Notes: generated by a model from the letters alone, not told the origin. Counted from the first letter of the stretch, positions 23,796-37,484 are shown. The stretch is 64,000 nt of DNA from Corella eumyota (GCA_963082875.1 OY720097.1:21274501-21338500); one strand, 5' to 3'. Program-made: numbers and translations.

Positions 23796-24486
23796 TTTTT
23801 TAGAATTTTGATGATATTTAAATTAACAAACAGAAAGAAAAATATTTCAAAATCGTTGTAAGAAAGTATCAGAAAAAAAACACCACACAAAGTGAAGTTC
23901 AACGTAATAATGTTATTCAAAATGTTGCATTTTAAAAATATTATATAATCATTTTACGTCATCTTACGTAACTCATTAAATAAGATTGTTAATAAATGGT
24001 GGAAAACATGGAATACACGTGCTGAAAGGGGTAAAAAAAATTAAAGGTAATTTAAATGTTTAAATTTAATATTTTTATATATTTTACTAAAATATTATAA
24101 ACAAATGTGGGCATGAAGTTTATATGCAAAATAATAAATATATGCAAAATAATAAAAAACACATATTTTTTACACATAAAAATTTATTGATACAAGTTGA
24201 TTACATTTTTTAGTGTTTAAACTGTTGCACAAAAAGTAAAATTTCTATTTACTTTCTATGGCCTGGAGCACAACCTAAACGTGTTATGTTTTTTGTTCAC
24301 TTTTAGAGATAGTTTAAAGTACACGAAAAAAACAAGATGTAAGTTGCAGAAAGCTGAATAAAAATTTGGTTGTTTTCGGCTAAATTAATAAGAAATTACG
24401 CCGTCAAAATGTAGGGTTTTTAAATATCTTTTTTAAATAAAAAATTGCGCACAGTACGGCCGTCAAATTTATGGTATTTTTTTTAG
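23796..24486. other. Divergent intergenic, copy B
   Basis: Same arrangement and conserved blocks as 6283-6973, including the candidate 5' intron donor (AAGATGTAAGTTGC). Nothing else seen. Confidence 0.5.
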
Positions 24487-25963
24487 ATGAATTTTTCGAT
24501 AGGAGGCACGTGTGCTCTGGAGTACAAAGAGCAATTGTGTTTGCTGCATGACCCACAATACGACCTCCATTATGACGTATTAAACGCCGTTGAGCCAGAT
24601 CCACCATGCTATAAACTTCCAACTTTAACCAACCACACTTACCCTGAGTTAATTTTACTGAGTTCTGTTCAATTATTTACTCATTTAGATAACTACACAG
24701 CTGGTATGTGTGCAGTGGTTTACTTTTATGCAACTTGGTGCCCGTTTTCAATGAAGTTAGCCCCAGCAATTAACTCAATTGGCCACATTTTTCCAACTGT
24801 TCCAATATTTGCGGTTGATTTTGAGACACAGTTAACATCAACAAACAACCACATAAGGTAAGTAAAAATATTTTATTTTATTCGTTTACTATTTTATGAA
24901 TAATTAAAAAAACATTTTTTAACATTTATTTATCTTCTTTGTGGAAAGGTTAATTTTTTGAACTAAACATAAGTAACATTGGTTACCCCATCCTAGTTTC
25001 AAGTTGCCTTTGGCAATTTGGGATATTATTGATGCCTAATAATTCAACTGCTGATTAAGTGTTGGCTCAGAAGAAGCGCATACTGATTATAGCACCTTAC
25101 TCAAGGACATCATAGCATGAGAGCAGTAGGAATCGAACCTAGGACCTTGTGTAGTGAAGCAAGTGTTTCGACTACTACACTTCACTTTATGCTCTGTCTT
25201 TAAATAGACTATATATATATTATTGGAATTTTCGGTATAAATAAGCTACCATTTAATTTGCCGTACCCAATTTTGGGTCCCTTTGCAAGTTTGATAATAG
25301 TAAAGTTTACGTCTTGCCTTATACATGATAGCAGTGGAAATTAAATTCAAGGATTGCTCGATGCCAAGCTACTTTAACTACTGTGTCATATTAACAGTAT
25401 AAATATTTCTCACTATTTTGTTAATATTTAATATTAATCATAACCTTAAATATTACTCGTAGTATTTATTATCATTTTTTCCCGCCGCATTGTTGTAATA
25501 TTAATTGTATATCGTATTTATTATTTACTTTTATCAATGAGCGAAAAACCAAAATAAAAAATTGTAAACGTAAGTTATTGTTAAAATTTCTTTATGTTGA
25601 TTTTAAAACTAATTAAACCCTCTTAATTTGATTTATTTTAGATTTGGGACATTGGCATTACCAAATTTGGTAATTTTTCAAGGACCCAAAGCTATTCTAA
25701 GATTTAATCAATCTGGTACTGACTTGGTTGATGTTATTAAATTTGTTCAACGGACAACTAAAGTCCTGGCAAAACCTATTGGTTATGTGGGGAATAATCT
25801 AACTTTAAAAAATCAAAATTTAAGTATATTTAAAATAAGCGAAAAAGATTTTAAAGGTCCGATGCCGGTAACTTACAAACCAGAAACGGATTGGATGATG
25901 ATTTTGTCATCTGTGTTTTTAATATATTTAATTTACTTTAAATTGAAACGAAAAAATGAGTAA
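24487..25963 (+). CDS. TXNDC15: TXNDC15-like, copy B
   Basis: Exons 24487-24857 and 25642-25963, joined in phase 2, give 230 aa. It differs from copy A at few residues (for example MNFSIGG at the start, KRKNE at the end). WCPFS, ALPN, the C-terminal membrane segment and basic tail are kept. The intron carries a SINE at the same place as in copy A. The downstream flank is cut at 26655 by the retroelement. The frame is intact, so it may be functional; the same uncertainty about a missing 5' exon applies. Confidence 0.87.
24945..25190 (-). mobile_element. tRNA-derived SINE in TXNDC15 B intron
   Basis: Matches the SINE at 7428-7669 and 46600-46864 in position and orientation; diverged and missing parts of the head. 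Confidence 0.75.
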
Positions 25964-26604
25964 AAATTATTTTACCTTTAATTGGGCCATGAAATTATTC
26001 ACTAAATATTTTTAATCAACTTTGGCATTGTTATTTTATATATATAAAATCATGATTTTATTTAAAATTTGGTTATGTTTTTACTCCATTTTTCTACAAA
26101 AAGGTAGGTTTTTCTTATTCTTCATTGAGGTCCAACTTTTGCGCTTGGCAGCTTATGAATTGATTTTACAATAATGTTGTATGCACGGCTAGAAAATGTG
26201 TCCTCCATTTATGGGAGTCCTTAATAATTGGGGATTTTATGGCATCTGACAAAAAGGTTATATGCAATATGGTTACAAAATATCACACAAAACTACAAAA
26301 TTTAACAATTTTGTTTGTTAAAATTAAACGCAACTTGTTATTTGCGTTTAAAAAGTAATGCAATCATTATAAAGATCTTTCTATGAAGATTTATAGGTGT
26401 CTAATATATATTAAGGTATAGGCTTATTATATAAAGCCTAATAAGTTTTTGTGATGACACAAAAAATGTAATTTATTTTGTTGCTGGCTAGTAGACTTTT
26501 ATTTTACTGCTGTCATTGTAGTACTACCGCGCCAAGATTGGAACAGTAATATACTAATAATTATGTAAATAAGAAAGTAAGAAAAGGGTTTTAACGTGCA
26601 TTTA

Positions 26605-26655
26605 TCTTCAAAAATTACATCTTACGTCGCACACCTGAACTGTGTGAACATTAAT
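26605..26655 (-). pseudogene. Remnant of orphan gene, copy B
   Basis: Only the region of the short last exon (TTCAGGTGTGCGACGTAAG on the - strand) remains. It has lost a base relative to the other copies, so the stop is out of frame. The main exon is absent: the sequence breaks off at 26655 against the LTR of the retroelement. Confidence 0.6.
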
Positions 26656-27769
26656 TGTTAAATACTCTTTAGCTAGCACCTAGTGGTCAAATGCCGGAGT
26701 ATTTAATATGGCAACAAATTTGTAACTGCCTATAGCCGCTTGCCTTATAAAGTAAGTAGCGCTTAGAGGCACACTACAGCAATAACTCTTCTTGGATAAA
26801 AAACATGTATTTAACACGAATAATGGCACACAAATTTCATCCACGTTCAAGAATTAGTACCCGAAGTTTCTGAAAGAAACGAATAACGCGTGTGAATATA
26901 CAAAAAATATGATAACAATAACTACACAGGTATTAACTATAGTAAGACACAAATTAAGCTTACCAACACAGTATGCTAACCGCTCAAAATACTGGCAAAT
27001 TCGGCAAAAACAGTGATACAATAACAGTAGTGAACACTAGAAGAATAAAAAACCTAACGTTAGTCTATATGCATTAATAAGAGGTTATTTGGCATAAAAG
27101 TAGATCCATTAACAAAATTTACAAGTATCAATAAAAAACATACCAGTTATTAAAAAAGGTGTTCAACTCTTAAAGGGCAGTGTGACACAATAAGGTAAGC
27201 TGCTCACTCACTGCAATAGTAGGCAAGCATGTTAAAAATAAGAAATTACAGTCTACATCAAATAACACAAATAGCAGTTAACAATACAGCAATATTAAAA
27301 TACCTGATATCCAGTCAGTAAGATCTAACAGAAAAACAGTGTCAACAAACAGTACTACCCAAGTGAACAATCACAGTTCTAAAAGTGTGTTATAAAAAAC
27401 ACTGTTAAGATACCCCAAGACTATGTATGTTATTGGCAAGTTTTGCACGTGGTTAAAGATTAAGACATATTTTAAACATTTAAAAAACAGATTAGTAACA
27501 TATTTACACTACAAAGAACAAAAAATAATTACCAGAAATTCCAATCAGTCAATGAAAGATCCGCCGTGATTAACAATGAACTATTATATCAGTAAAAACT
27601 AATTTACATAAAAATTCTTCCAAATTGTAACGATTTACTTCGACAACAATCAGTTCTAATGACTGTTCTAGAAAGTTCTTTTACGACATGTGGTGCAATA
27701 CATTGCATGAGAGTATTAACCGCAATACGATTCAAAATTGAGGATAAACATATTAGCGCGTATTTAACA
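26656..27769 (-). repeat. 3' LTR of the BEL/Pao element
   Basis: 1114 bases bounded by TGTTAAATAC and GTATTTAACA, an imperfect terminal inverted repeat with TG...CA ends. A purine run follows on the inner side, as expected for a 3' LTR. No second copy is seen in the window. Confidence 0.85.
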
Positions 27770-30700
27770 CTCCCCCCAAAAATATGAAGAACACAGAAAG
27801 CATATTTTTCCCCTTGAGAATACGCGCGAAACAATAACACTACAAAAAAGAACACTAAAAGAAAACAAAGTTAAGGGGTTCTAAGTTCATTTTGAGTCAT
27901 TCACAAGACCCATTCACCCCCTCGTCCAAAGGTAGTTTCTCTGCCTGCTTCTGGGTCTTCAGCTCCACCCTTGTCTTAGGTTTTATCTCCGGGTTCCCTT
28001 CACGGGATGCACCCATCCTCATCTCCTGGTTCCCTTCACGGGAGGTACCAGGCCTTATCTCTGGGTTTGTTTCATTTGAGGAACCTCCATCTGCTTCCAC
28101 AAGAAGACACAGTTTTGTAATTGGTCTCCGGACGTGAGAATAACCAATTCTCACAAAGACTGATCTAACGAATCCGACCTTGTCCGAAAAAACTTTTAAA
28201 ATCCTGCCCATTTTCCATTGACCTCTGGGCAGACCGTCGTCAACAATAGCCACAATGTCACCCACTGCAGAATTTCTGCGCTGCTCCCTCCATTTTGGAC
28301 GGATTGCAATAGATGGCAAATACTCCTTCACAAACCTACTCCAGAAGTGATCAGAAAGTCTTTGAATTTGCCTCTAACGAGCAGCAGCATAACAATCCCG
28401 ATCTGTAGTGACAACTGGTGGCAAAACCGAAGGTGTTCTCAACAGCAACAAATCACTGGGAGTCAAAGGCTTTTGACTTCCAGGGGCAAAGGATAAAGGT
28501 GTAAGTGGCCTTGAGTTTATCATTGCTGCCACTTCAACAAACAACGTCATTAAGGTTGAATCAGAGTGAGTTCTTCCCATTGCCAAAGATAGAAGAATTC
28601 TTCTCACCGATCGAATTTGTCTTTCCCAGCTCCCCCCAAAATGACTTGCGCCTGGTGGATTAAATTTCCAGACAATCCCCTTTTGCCGAAACTCATCTAT
28701 AATCAATGACTGATTCCAACCCCTTATTGCATCCTTCATAATCTTCTTGGCTCCAATAAAATTTGTGCCATTGTCTGAATAAATGTGTGTAACACAACCA
28801 CGCATCATAGTAAAACGTCTAAAGACCAACAGAAATTCATCAGAGGAGAGACCAAACGCCACTTCCAGATGGACAGCTCGAGTAGTCATACATGTGAAGA
28901 TTGCTCCCCACCTTTTGACCTCACTTCTTCCTTGTTTTACCAATAAAGGCCCAAAGTAATCGACCCCGACGTGACTAAAGGGACTTTCACCTACACGAAG
29001 GAGAGCATATGGCAAATCAGCCATAAACTGTTCCCCAGATTTCCCGTATCGACGACGACACCCAACGCATTGGCCAATAATCTTCCGGATTACTACGCTT
29101 GCTTTCTCCAACCAGTACTTTTCTCTTAACAGTGTGCCAGTGTGATGAAATCCAGAATGGCCACATCTCTGATGTGCCTCCTTCACGAACAACCTGGTAA
29201 CATGCGAATCGCAGGGCAAGATTGCAGGATGTCTCTGATCATACGAGATTGGCGCTTTATCTAGACGTCCACCAACCCGCAAAACTCCGCCTTCCACTAA
29301 GGGGTTGAGCCGTTTCAGCCATTTGGGCACATTCACTCGTCCACTGCCTTGCTTTTTCATTAGCGAACTTATAATTCCACAGAAATATTTCACTTGTTCA
29401 TACTTCACCAAAGATCTTTCGACAGCCTTAAGTTCAGACGCTTGAATCCTCGGTTCCGGTTTGTCTTCTCCAATTGCCTTTTGGGCAAGAAAACTGCCAA
29501 ACCGCAATATCGATGAAGCTGCCACCTTTAAACGGTTCAAATCTGAGAAATGACAGATTAACCTCTGTGTGGCACCCCCTTCAAGATCACTGATCTCTGC
29601 ATGATTGCTTACAACTTTATTAGCAACTTCAGCATGCACTTCTACTGCCTTTGATTTCATCTTGCAAGGCCACAAATCTTCAGAGAACTTGAGAACTTGT
29701 GGTCCTTCAACCCACAAACCTGATTTGACAAATGCTTTTGCACCTAGCCCCCTTTAGGCCTGGTCTGCTGGGTTAAGATTTCCAGGAACATGTCGCCAAG
29801 ACTCGACACTTGTTGTTCTTCCTATCTCCTCCAGACGATGTGCAAAGAATATCTTAAATCTGCGTTTTCGATTTCTGATTCAATGCAATACTGCCTCTGA
29901 ATCAAACCAAAAAATTACATTACAAGTTAACTGGAGTTCGTCCCTTAGTAAAGATGACATTCTAGCTGCCAATAATGCTGCAGTCAGTTCCATCCTCGGT
30001 ATTGTCATAGCACCCTTTTTTGATAGCAAGGCTTTTCCCATCAGAAAGACACAATCGATTTCACCAATACAATTTTCTGTTCTCAAGTAGGCCACAGCAC
30101 CATACCCTTCCAGCGGAGCATCCGAAAATATATGTATTTCTCGCTTGTTGATTTCTTGCTCAACATTTATTGCTGGCTCCAGGCAGCGCCTAATCTTAAC
30201 CTCCCTGAGAACATGGAGTTGCTACAGCCAATTTTCCCATAACACAACATCTTCATTATCAATGGCCTCATCCCAACCAAGTCCCTGTTCGATAAAGTTG
30301 CGTTGCAGCTTTCTGGCCTCTAACACCACAGGAGCCACAAACCCCAAGGGATCAAACAAAGAATTTATTGTAGATAGAATTCCTCTTCGAGTGTAACTGT
30401 TTTCCTTTGGTCGAACCTTAAACTCGAATCTGTCCCCTGAAACTGACCAATAAACCCCGAGCAACTTTTCCTCTACATCATCGCCTAGCGACAATTCCGT
30501 TAAGCATTTAGCATGACTTTCTGCTGGCAACGAGTCCATCACAGCCTGACTGTTGCATAACCACTTTGTTAGCACGAACCCTGCCTTTAATAACAGCTCT
30601 TTTAAATTAGCAGCTATTGCGATACCCTCCTCTTCTGTCTGCCCCGATAACAAGCAATCGTCAACATAGAAGTTTTTTCTTACCACAATAGAAGTCTCTG

Positions 30701-31895
30701 GTGGAAATAAATGCCCAAATTCAACAGCAACTTGCCTTAGACAAAAAGCAGCAATAGAAGAAGAACTTCGACTTCCGAACAAATGAACCAACATCCCATG
30801 TGGCACAGGATCCTTGCTCATATCACCACCTGGCCACCACAAAAACCGAAATGCATCTAACACCATCCCTGAGTTTAATTTCTTCTGCATAGTTACTATC
30901 TATATACGATTGCATCTTCTTATGATATTTCACCCTTGGCAAATCTTCTCTGGGGGGATCTCAGACGGTTATGGGCAGATGACACAACTCAACTTTGGAA
31001 CTTTGTGGTAGGCAATAGTGACCATCCACCAACTTGACCGTGTCCTTTAACATCTGGGACACTTGGCGATCCTCTGCAGACTGGTCTCTTCCTATCTCAC
31101 ATACAACACTGGACCCAAATGGCTGTGACAGTTCACTTTCCAAACTCTTTGTCACCACCACATTATTCATAGCAGCTGTCGACAATGAGCTCTGACCCCA
31201 ACAAGTGACAATCCCAATTTTGACTTCATGACTGTCGGATCATTACAACTGCTTCCAGAAGCGACGACCTTCCATTCATGTACATGGCAAGGTTTGCTCC
31301 GAGCAGAAGTGTTACCCTTCCCTGATCAATGAAAGGAAACGAAAAATTTTTAAGATAGTCATACCGCTGTGAATTAAAGTCCTCGGGCAAAGGGTTAGGA
31401 GAAGCTGGAATTGATGGCACCATCACTACATCCTGGAGAGACATGACTGCATCAAATGCCCGATCCGTTGAGTGCACCTTAAAGGAGAAGGTCTGTGTTT
31501 TTTCTAGCTTGTCTCCGTTCACTGTCTTCAACCACAGATTACATGTTTTTCCCTTCAATTTAAGGTTCTGAACTAGCTCTGGGATGCAAAACGATGCCGA
31601 GAAGCCAGGATCAAGCAACGCATATGTCTTGAACTCCCTTCCATTAGAAAAAACAACAGACACAACATTTAGACAACATGCTGTACCTCCCATAGCAACC
31701 GAGTTTACAGAAGCCTCTGCAGCGCCCTCTTGCAGGATTAAAGATTTCTTATCGTCTGGATGTAAAGTCCAATGATGTCCATCACTCTTACATCCCTTTA
31801 CCGAGCACAACTTCTTCTTTACGCAATTCCTACTAAAATGCCCAAGATTAAGACAGCAAAAACACAGCCTTGAATTCTTTACAAGGTTTTTTACA
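26656..31895 (-). mobile_element. BEL/Pao retroelement, fossil
   Basis: Reads on the - strand. Parts in order: gag C-terminus with a Cys/His knuckle (CFCCLNLGHFSRNC, about 31.9-31.7 kb), an aspartic protease region (about 31.65-31.3 kb), reverse transcriptase with YVDDC (about 30.9-30.2 kb), RNase H (about 30.1-29.9 kb), and an integrase with H2C2 zinc region and DDE core (DYFGPL, SDNGTNF; about 29.4-28.4 kb). A C-terminal BEL/Pao domain follows (about 28.3-27.9 kb), then a polypurine tract (about 27.77-27.79 kb) and the 3' LTR. No matching 5' LTR or gag N-terminus is seen before the flank resumes near 31895. It is broken, with roughly half a dozen breaks. With only one LTR its age cannot be read from LTR divergence; it looks moderately old. 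Confidence 0.93.
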
Positions 31896-33062
31896 AAACA
31901 AATATCGTGTACATATATATGATTTACCATTGATTAATATTTTTACTATATTTCTACATGTGTTTATTAAGTCTTTTAAAATTTTTTTTGCAAAATATTA
32001 ATAATTGAATTAACAAGACAAGTGTGGCTATATGTCTAGGTGTAGGCCTGCAGTTAAACAGAAGCTTATACATATTTTATTAATACATTCACTTTATATA
32101 TATCAATATAATCTTTCAGTTTACATACAAGTACAAAAAAATAAAATAAAAAGCATTTTTTATTTACATTTGATGCGTTTTTAGTTAAGCAAATACAAAC
32201 ACTGGGTAAAATATTAGCTCCTACTTTTTTACGGCAGAAAAATGTTAACATTAACATTACGTTTGCTAATACACAATTTAGGTCATGAGAAAAAAATAAT
32301 TCTACATTCTAATGTTGTCATAGTTTTGCATTAACATTCATTTTTAAAAAAAATTCTAGACGATCTAAAAAATATATATGTCAATTGGAATATAATAATA
32401 ATAAGGAACTTGATATTTATCACCTATAATATGTGATTCTACAGTTTATATTGTATTAAAAATGGAAGAAAATGCTGGGTTGTGGTTAAAATTTTCCAGT
32501 CCTCTCTGTTAAAACAAAATTTAATTTTAAGCAAGATGTATAAATTTATTTAAAAGATAAAATATATTGGATTGCTTTATATCACATTATTTGTTTGTAA
32601 CTAGTTAAAAAGTAAAGATAAAGTTTTTCAAACAAATATTCTCCAAAGAATAAATATTTAAATTCTTAGTGGAAAATGTTTAGCTTCAAACCTGATTTTA
32701 TTTTTTCAACCTTTTTAGTTTAAAAAAATCAAAAAGATTAAATTCGGGTAAAAAGTTATTTTTTTTAGGCGGATAGGGTATATTTGTATAGTCTACAGAA
32801 ACGTGATAACTTACGTTTGTTTCTATATACCATTATCCTGTTCCTTATCTTTGTTCTGGTATGTTTGTTATGTTAAAATTCATAATATAGTAAAACCACG
32901 TGACAATTTGAAAACAAATTGTAAGATTTTCAGTTACTTTATTTGCTAAAGTAAACTGAATTGATTGTTTAGGCTATTTGGTTAGAACACAAAAATATGT
33001 TGCAAATGAGAATTGTTTTTAAAGTTGTTCACAAAACATTTTAAACGAAACGACATGCTTAC
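31896..33062. other. Intergenic, retroelement to NE locus 4
   Basis: AT-rich and noncoding. From about 31900 it matches 37490-39495 (a diverged segmental duplicate) except for the insertion at 38134-38576. A CACGTG E-box in an AAACCACGTGACAATTT context near 32895 is shared with 39335. Confidence 0.55.
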
Positions 33063-35361
33063 TTAAGCTTGAACGTAGAACAACCCTTCCTCCACGTCCT
33101 TTAAAATCATATGCAAAGTTTCGTGGATAAAATCCTCTAAGGCTTCATTTTTGTGGATTATTTCACGTCTAAAGTAAGCTGTGTAGACTAATTCATTTTG
33201 AACTAAACACAAAAAAAATAGGTTTAGGCAATATGTAAAAAATTAACTCTAATTTAGAGATATAGTTACTCTTAATTTTATTTTTTACTATAATTTTAAC
33301 ATCTTTATAATACCTTACAAACGAATTGGCAATTCTATTCTTTAACTTAGGTAGATATTTTTATTTATTTGTTTTTTTTGATTTAGTTAAACATTGATTT
33401 AGATATGTTTAATTAAATTCTTACTGTTATTGTTATTGTTCAAGGCGTTTTGATTCAGTTGAACTCTGAAAATATACATAGTATTTTAATAAACAACTTT
33501 AGTTTAATAAAAAATATTTTATATTGTAGTTACTGGGTAAGAATGTTAGCCCTAACCAAAACATAAATTACAGACTATTTATAAACAAAAAAAACTAATC
33601 AAAAAACCTAAACCAAGTTTAAATATTACCTTATTATAATTGAAGGGACCTCAAAGTTGGTTTTCCCTTGCAAAACATGGTGCCTCAGATAGTTTTTGAT
33701 TTGTATTTTCTAAATCATAAAAAACATACCATTTTCTAAATCATAAAAAAACATTGCACCGGCAGCGTGGTGTAGTGGTAAGAACACTTGCTTCACCACC
33801 AAGAGGTCGTGTGTTCAATCCCCACTGATCTCATGCTGTAGCACCCTTAAGTAAGGCGCTATAAACGGTATGAACTCGAAACTGGGTCGGAGTAACTGAT
33901 GTTACTCTATGTTTAAATCGCGCATTTGACTTTCCCACATCGAGGATAAAGATAATACAAAAAAATACTAAACAAGAAGAACAATAGTGTGTTTGTTGTC
34001 TCATTTGTTAAAGTCAGTAAACAGATGTAGTTATATGAACCTACATTTAAATTCTTTCCTATGATTTGCTTAAAGGGTTTCAGATGTAAGAGGTTTAATT
34101 GATACTGGGGGTAAACGTGTAACCTTTAAACCCTCTACAACAAACCCCTTTATATAAATTTCTACATTTAAATTTTTTCCATGAACCTCTTTGGGAGCTT
34201 CACATGTAAGAGGTTCAATTAATACTGGGGGTAAACTTGTAACCTTTAAACTCCCTACAACAAACTCCTTTATATGAATTCCTACATTTAAATTTTTTAA
34301 TATGAACCTCTTAGGGAGCTTCACATGTAAGAGGTTCAATTAATACTGGGGGTAAACTTGTAACCTTTAAACTTCCTACAACAAACTCCTTTATATGAAC
34401 TCCTACATTTAAATTTTTTCCCATGAACCTCTTAGGGAGCATTAGATGTAAGAGGTTTAATTAATACTGGGGGTAAACTTGTAACCTTTAAACTCCCTAC
34501 AACAAACTCCTTTATATGAATTCCCACATTTAAATTTTTTCCCATGAACCTCTTAGGGAGCTTCACATGTAAGAGGTTCAATTAATACTGGGGGTGAACT
34601 TTTAACATTTGAACTCCTTACAACAAACCACATACATTTAAACCCCTTTATATAAACCCCTACATTATTTTTTCTTAATTGCTTAGAGGGCTTCACATGT
34701 AAGAGCATTACATGATACTGGAAGTAACCTTATAACATTTAACTTCTTCATCTGAACTAGTTACTCTTAAACTACTTTATTTAAACTTTTGAAAACAATA
34801 TAGGTTCAAGGGGTTTGGTTGTTAGAGGCTAAGATAAAGAGGGTTAAATGTAGGCAGTTGAAAAGGTTTAATTGTCTGGCTCTTGCTTGGAATATAATAG
34901 CTTTTTGTTTTAATTAAAATTTATTAATTTGTAAATTTTTACGCAAAAAATTATAAGTTTGTTCTAAACAGATTATAGATATATATTTTTGATTGATATA
35001 TATTTTTGATTGGTTTTTAAATCGTACTTATAATAATTTAAGCATACAATTTCTCTAAATTTTTAGGGACATTTTAAATATACAAAATGTAGCTAAATTT
35101 AAAGCTTTTAATACTATTGCTTTTATTTAAAAATAGAATTCTAAAAGCGGTCACATTGGCAAAAATAAATATATGTTAAATCTTAAAACCTGTCTTAACA
35201 CGTGGTCGTTAGGCTTGAAACAAATTTTATTGATTACCTTTATGGTATAGCATATAACGTACAATTTATAGTTGTATTGTTAATAGTTAGTTTTTTTATA
35301 CCTGTGCTGGCTGTTTATAAGAATATTTAAATAATTCTATTAGTTCAACAGGTATATTCAT
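33063..35361 (-). CDS. NE-family small protein, locus 4 (106 aa)
   Basis: Four exons: 35302-35361 (60), 33630-33709 (80), 33425-33465 (41), 33063-33202 (140), with phases 0, 2, 1 and one open frame. It starts MNIPVELIELF. Exon 2 has YLRHHVLQGKTNFEVPSIII. Exon 3 encodes a poly-Asn stretch (AACAATAAC repeat). Exon 4 has YFRREIIHKNEALEDFI and ends GLFYVQA. Intron 1 (1.6 kb) holds a SINE and the 121-bp array. Paired with locus 5 by segmental duplication. Function unknown. Confidence 0.74.
33762..33958 (+). mobile_element. tRNA-derived SINE, internally shortened
   Basis: Head GGCAGCGTGGTGTAGTGG with B box, then the body, with part of the centre missing compared with the locus 5 copy at 40186-40455. 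Lies in intron 1 of NE locus 4. Confidence 0.82.
34020..34640. repeat. Tandem array of ~121-bp units
   Basis: Five units, each with an AATACTGGGGGTAAAC block at about 34104, 34224, 34345, 34465 and 34586, giving a period of 120-121 bases. It lies in intron 1 of NE locus 4. The reverse frame stays open for 89 codons by chance of repetition. Confidence 0.88.
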
Positions 35362-36156
35362 TTTTTTACAGTTTGATTTTCTTAGTTTATTGGGTAAGAT
35401 AACGTTTTTATTTCATAAAAACAAGAATTAAGACTGATTTGTGCCACCGTTGGGGGCATTTTTTATTTAGCACTATTTATATTTTTTTGATTAACTTGTA
35501 TTACAGGGTTAACATTTCAAATAAAAAACATTCATATTTAAAATATTTTTAACCAACATATTTAAAGTTTTTGGGTAATAATTATACAATTCTTACCTTT
35601 TATATTTGTTACATTTTCTACTTCTTATGAATGACGTAAGAATGTTGTTACGTGACGTGTTGTGTTACGTTACTGCAAGTTATAAATGTTTACCTGTACG
35701 GAAGTTTTTTCCGTTTCTTTTCTTTTTGAAGAAGTTCAATGTTTGAGTCTTTATAGTAAATCCATTTCCTTAAATCTAGTCACAACGTTATTTTAAATTT
35801 TAATAAGCTTATTTTTACAGTAAACTTTAGCTAAAACATATAAAAAGTGCTGTACATGACTTTTATAAAAGCGTTATTAATTTGCGAAACGAGATGAATT
35901 GTTGGTTGAAAAAACAAACTGTGTACTTGCGTTACCAAACAAATATTACGAACTAGTTTTAATGAGCATTATGTGCAGTAAATTAAATATTTCTAAAGCA
36001 ATGACAATATTAACATTTTAACTGCGTGGTACGGATTATTTATTTTGAGTAATAATTAATATTTTACTTTCAAACTGTTTGATGTAAATCAAATATAGGC
36101 CTAGATAATTTTATCCTTTGTAACTTTAATATATTTTTAACTAATATATATATATT

Positions 36157-36345
36157 TTGCTACACCACACATGAAGTCGTGGGTTCAATTCCCACTGCTC
36201 TCATGCTGTAGCGCCTTTGAGTGAGGCGATATAAACGATTTAAACTTCTGCTGGGCTAGCAGTTAATCAGCAGCAAAATTACCGGGCAATTATAATCTAT
36301 AATTTTAAGCGGATGTTGTCAACTACCTATCATAATAATTTCCTT
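36157..36345 (+). mobile_element. tRNA-derived SINE, truncated
   Basis: Starts within the tRNA-like head (GCTACACCACACATGAAGTCG) and runs into the body (TGCTGTAGCGCC); the tail is missing. Confidence 0.75.
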
Positions 36346-36415
36346 ATCCACATATTAAGTTTTTTATACTATTCAGTAGTACCAATATATTTTTAGACTT
36401 TAAAACATATTTAAA

Positions 36416-36507
36416 AACATTTGGGAGAGCAGTGGGAAAACATTTGAGAGAACAGTGGGAAAACATTTGAAAGATCAGTGGGAAAACATTTGAGATAGCA
36501 GTGGGAA
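36416..36507. repeat. 23-bp tandem repeat, four units
   Basis: Four successive units of AACATTTGRGAGANCAGTGGGAA type, each differing by one to three bases. Confidence 0.85.
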
Positions 36508-36772
36508 ATAGCGAACTGTTATATTTTAGCTTTATAAAACAATTTTAACTTTATAAAACAATAAAATACAATATCAGAAATTTAAACAGCGTTGAAATTT
36601 AACACCTGGGCTTATTTTGTATCTGTAGTTTTTTGTAACTTTATGATGAACTAAAACACACTTTATTTAACAATAACAGATTGAGTATAAACATGGTCAC
36701 TTAAAGTCGATGTCGCGAGGATGGTAGTCAATAGCAAACAGTAGTCGTGTTTCAAAAAAAAAAGTAGTCGTG

Positions 36773-36860
36773 TTTCATATTCATTCTGATGTTATAGCTA
36801 ACAGACACCCCATAAATTTCATATTTATTCTGATGTTATAGCTAACAGACACCCCATAAA
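36773..36860. repeat. 44-bp tandem pair
   Basis: TTTCATATTCATTCTGATG... repeated twice head to tail with one base difference, ending CCCCATAAA each time. Confidence 0.88.
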
Positions 36861-37484
36861 CCGAATCTCTAAATAACTTACTCAATTTATTTTATTGCGT
36901 AACCGTGTCGCGATAAACACTACACCGACTTAATTTATACATACACCAAATATTATAAATCTGTTTCATTGAAAAATTTTATAAAAAATATACTAAATCC
37001 ATTATAGTAAGTGTAACTTAATTAGTATGTTTATTATTTATTTAATTTTACCTGCACACATATTTCTTTTGTTCTATTTTTTAGAACACCTAGTGGTGTT
37101 TTATTAGCACAGGTAAGCCAGACTCTACCTATTTCTTCTTATAGTACTAGTACTAGCTTTTTGTATCGGGCTATAGGATACTTAATAATATGTTCACCTA
37201 AAGACTAACCTATCAGTCTTTACCTCCTAAAAAAAGGCTTTCTGGCGTTAAAATATTATTTTTGTTATAGCGTCTATCAAACAGTGTCTATTTATACGTT
37301 TTATTTAAATATTGCGATATAATAACAAATGTTGTTTCGTGCCACCTTCTTTCAAATAATTAACAACGAAGAAAAAAACGTTTGACAGATATAAAATAAG
37401 TCCAGACTTTGGGTTTTAGTTGCAGAGTCTATGAAACTAATTTTTAAATACTTTGCAAGTTTTATTCAAAGCCTACACACTTAA

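Larger units (their letters stand above)
35362..37484. other. Intergenic upstream of NE locus 4
   Basis: 35460-35640 matches 43500-43690. It holds a possible 5' UTR exon near 35695-35765 and a truncated SINE at 36157. It also holds four 23-bp units (36416-36507) and a 44-bp tandem pair (36773-36816, 36817-36860). No gene supported. Confidence 0.5.

Noticed and set aside
27892-28496. Forward frames inside the BEL/Pao element
   Set aside because: Shadows of the integrase-side domains on the opposite strand.
33762-33835. Genuine tRNA gene
   Set aside because: The A and B boxes belong to the head of a SINE with the same body in all copies; the cloverleaf is not intact.
34070-34339. 89-codon reverse frame as a repeat protein
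   Set aside because: It lies within the 121-bp array in an intron and breaks in the paralogous array.
36416-36507. CRISPR-like array
   Set aside because: The 23-bp units are directly adjacent with no spacers; it is a plain tandem repeat in a eukaryotic genome.
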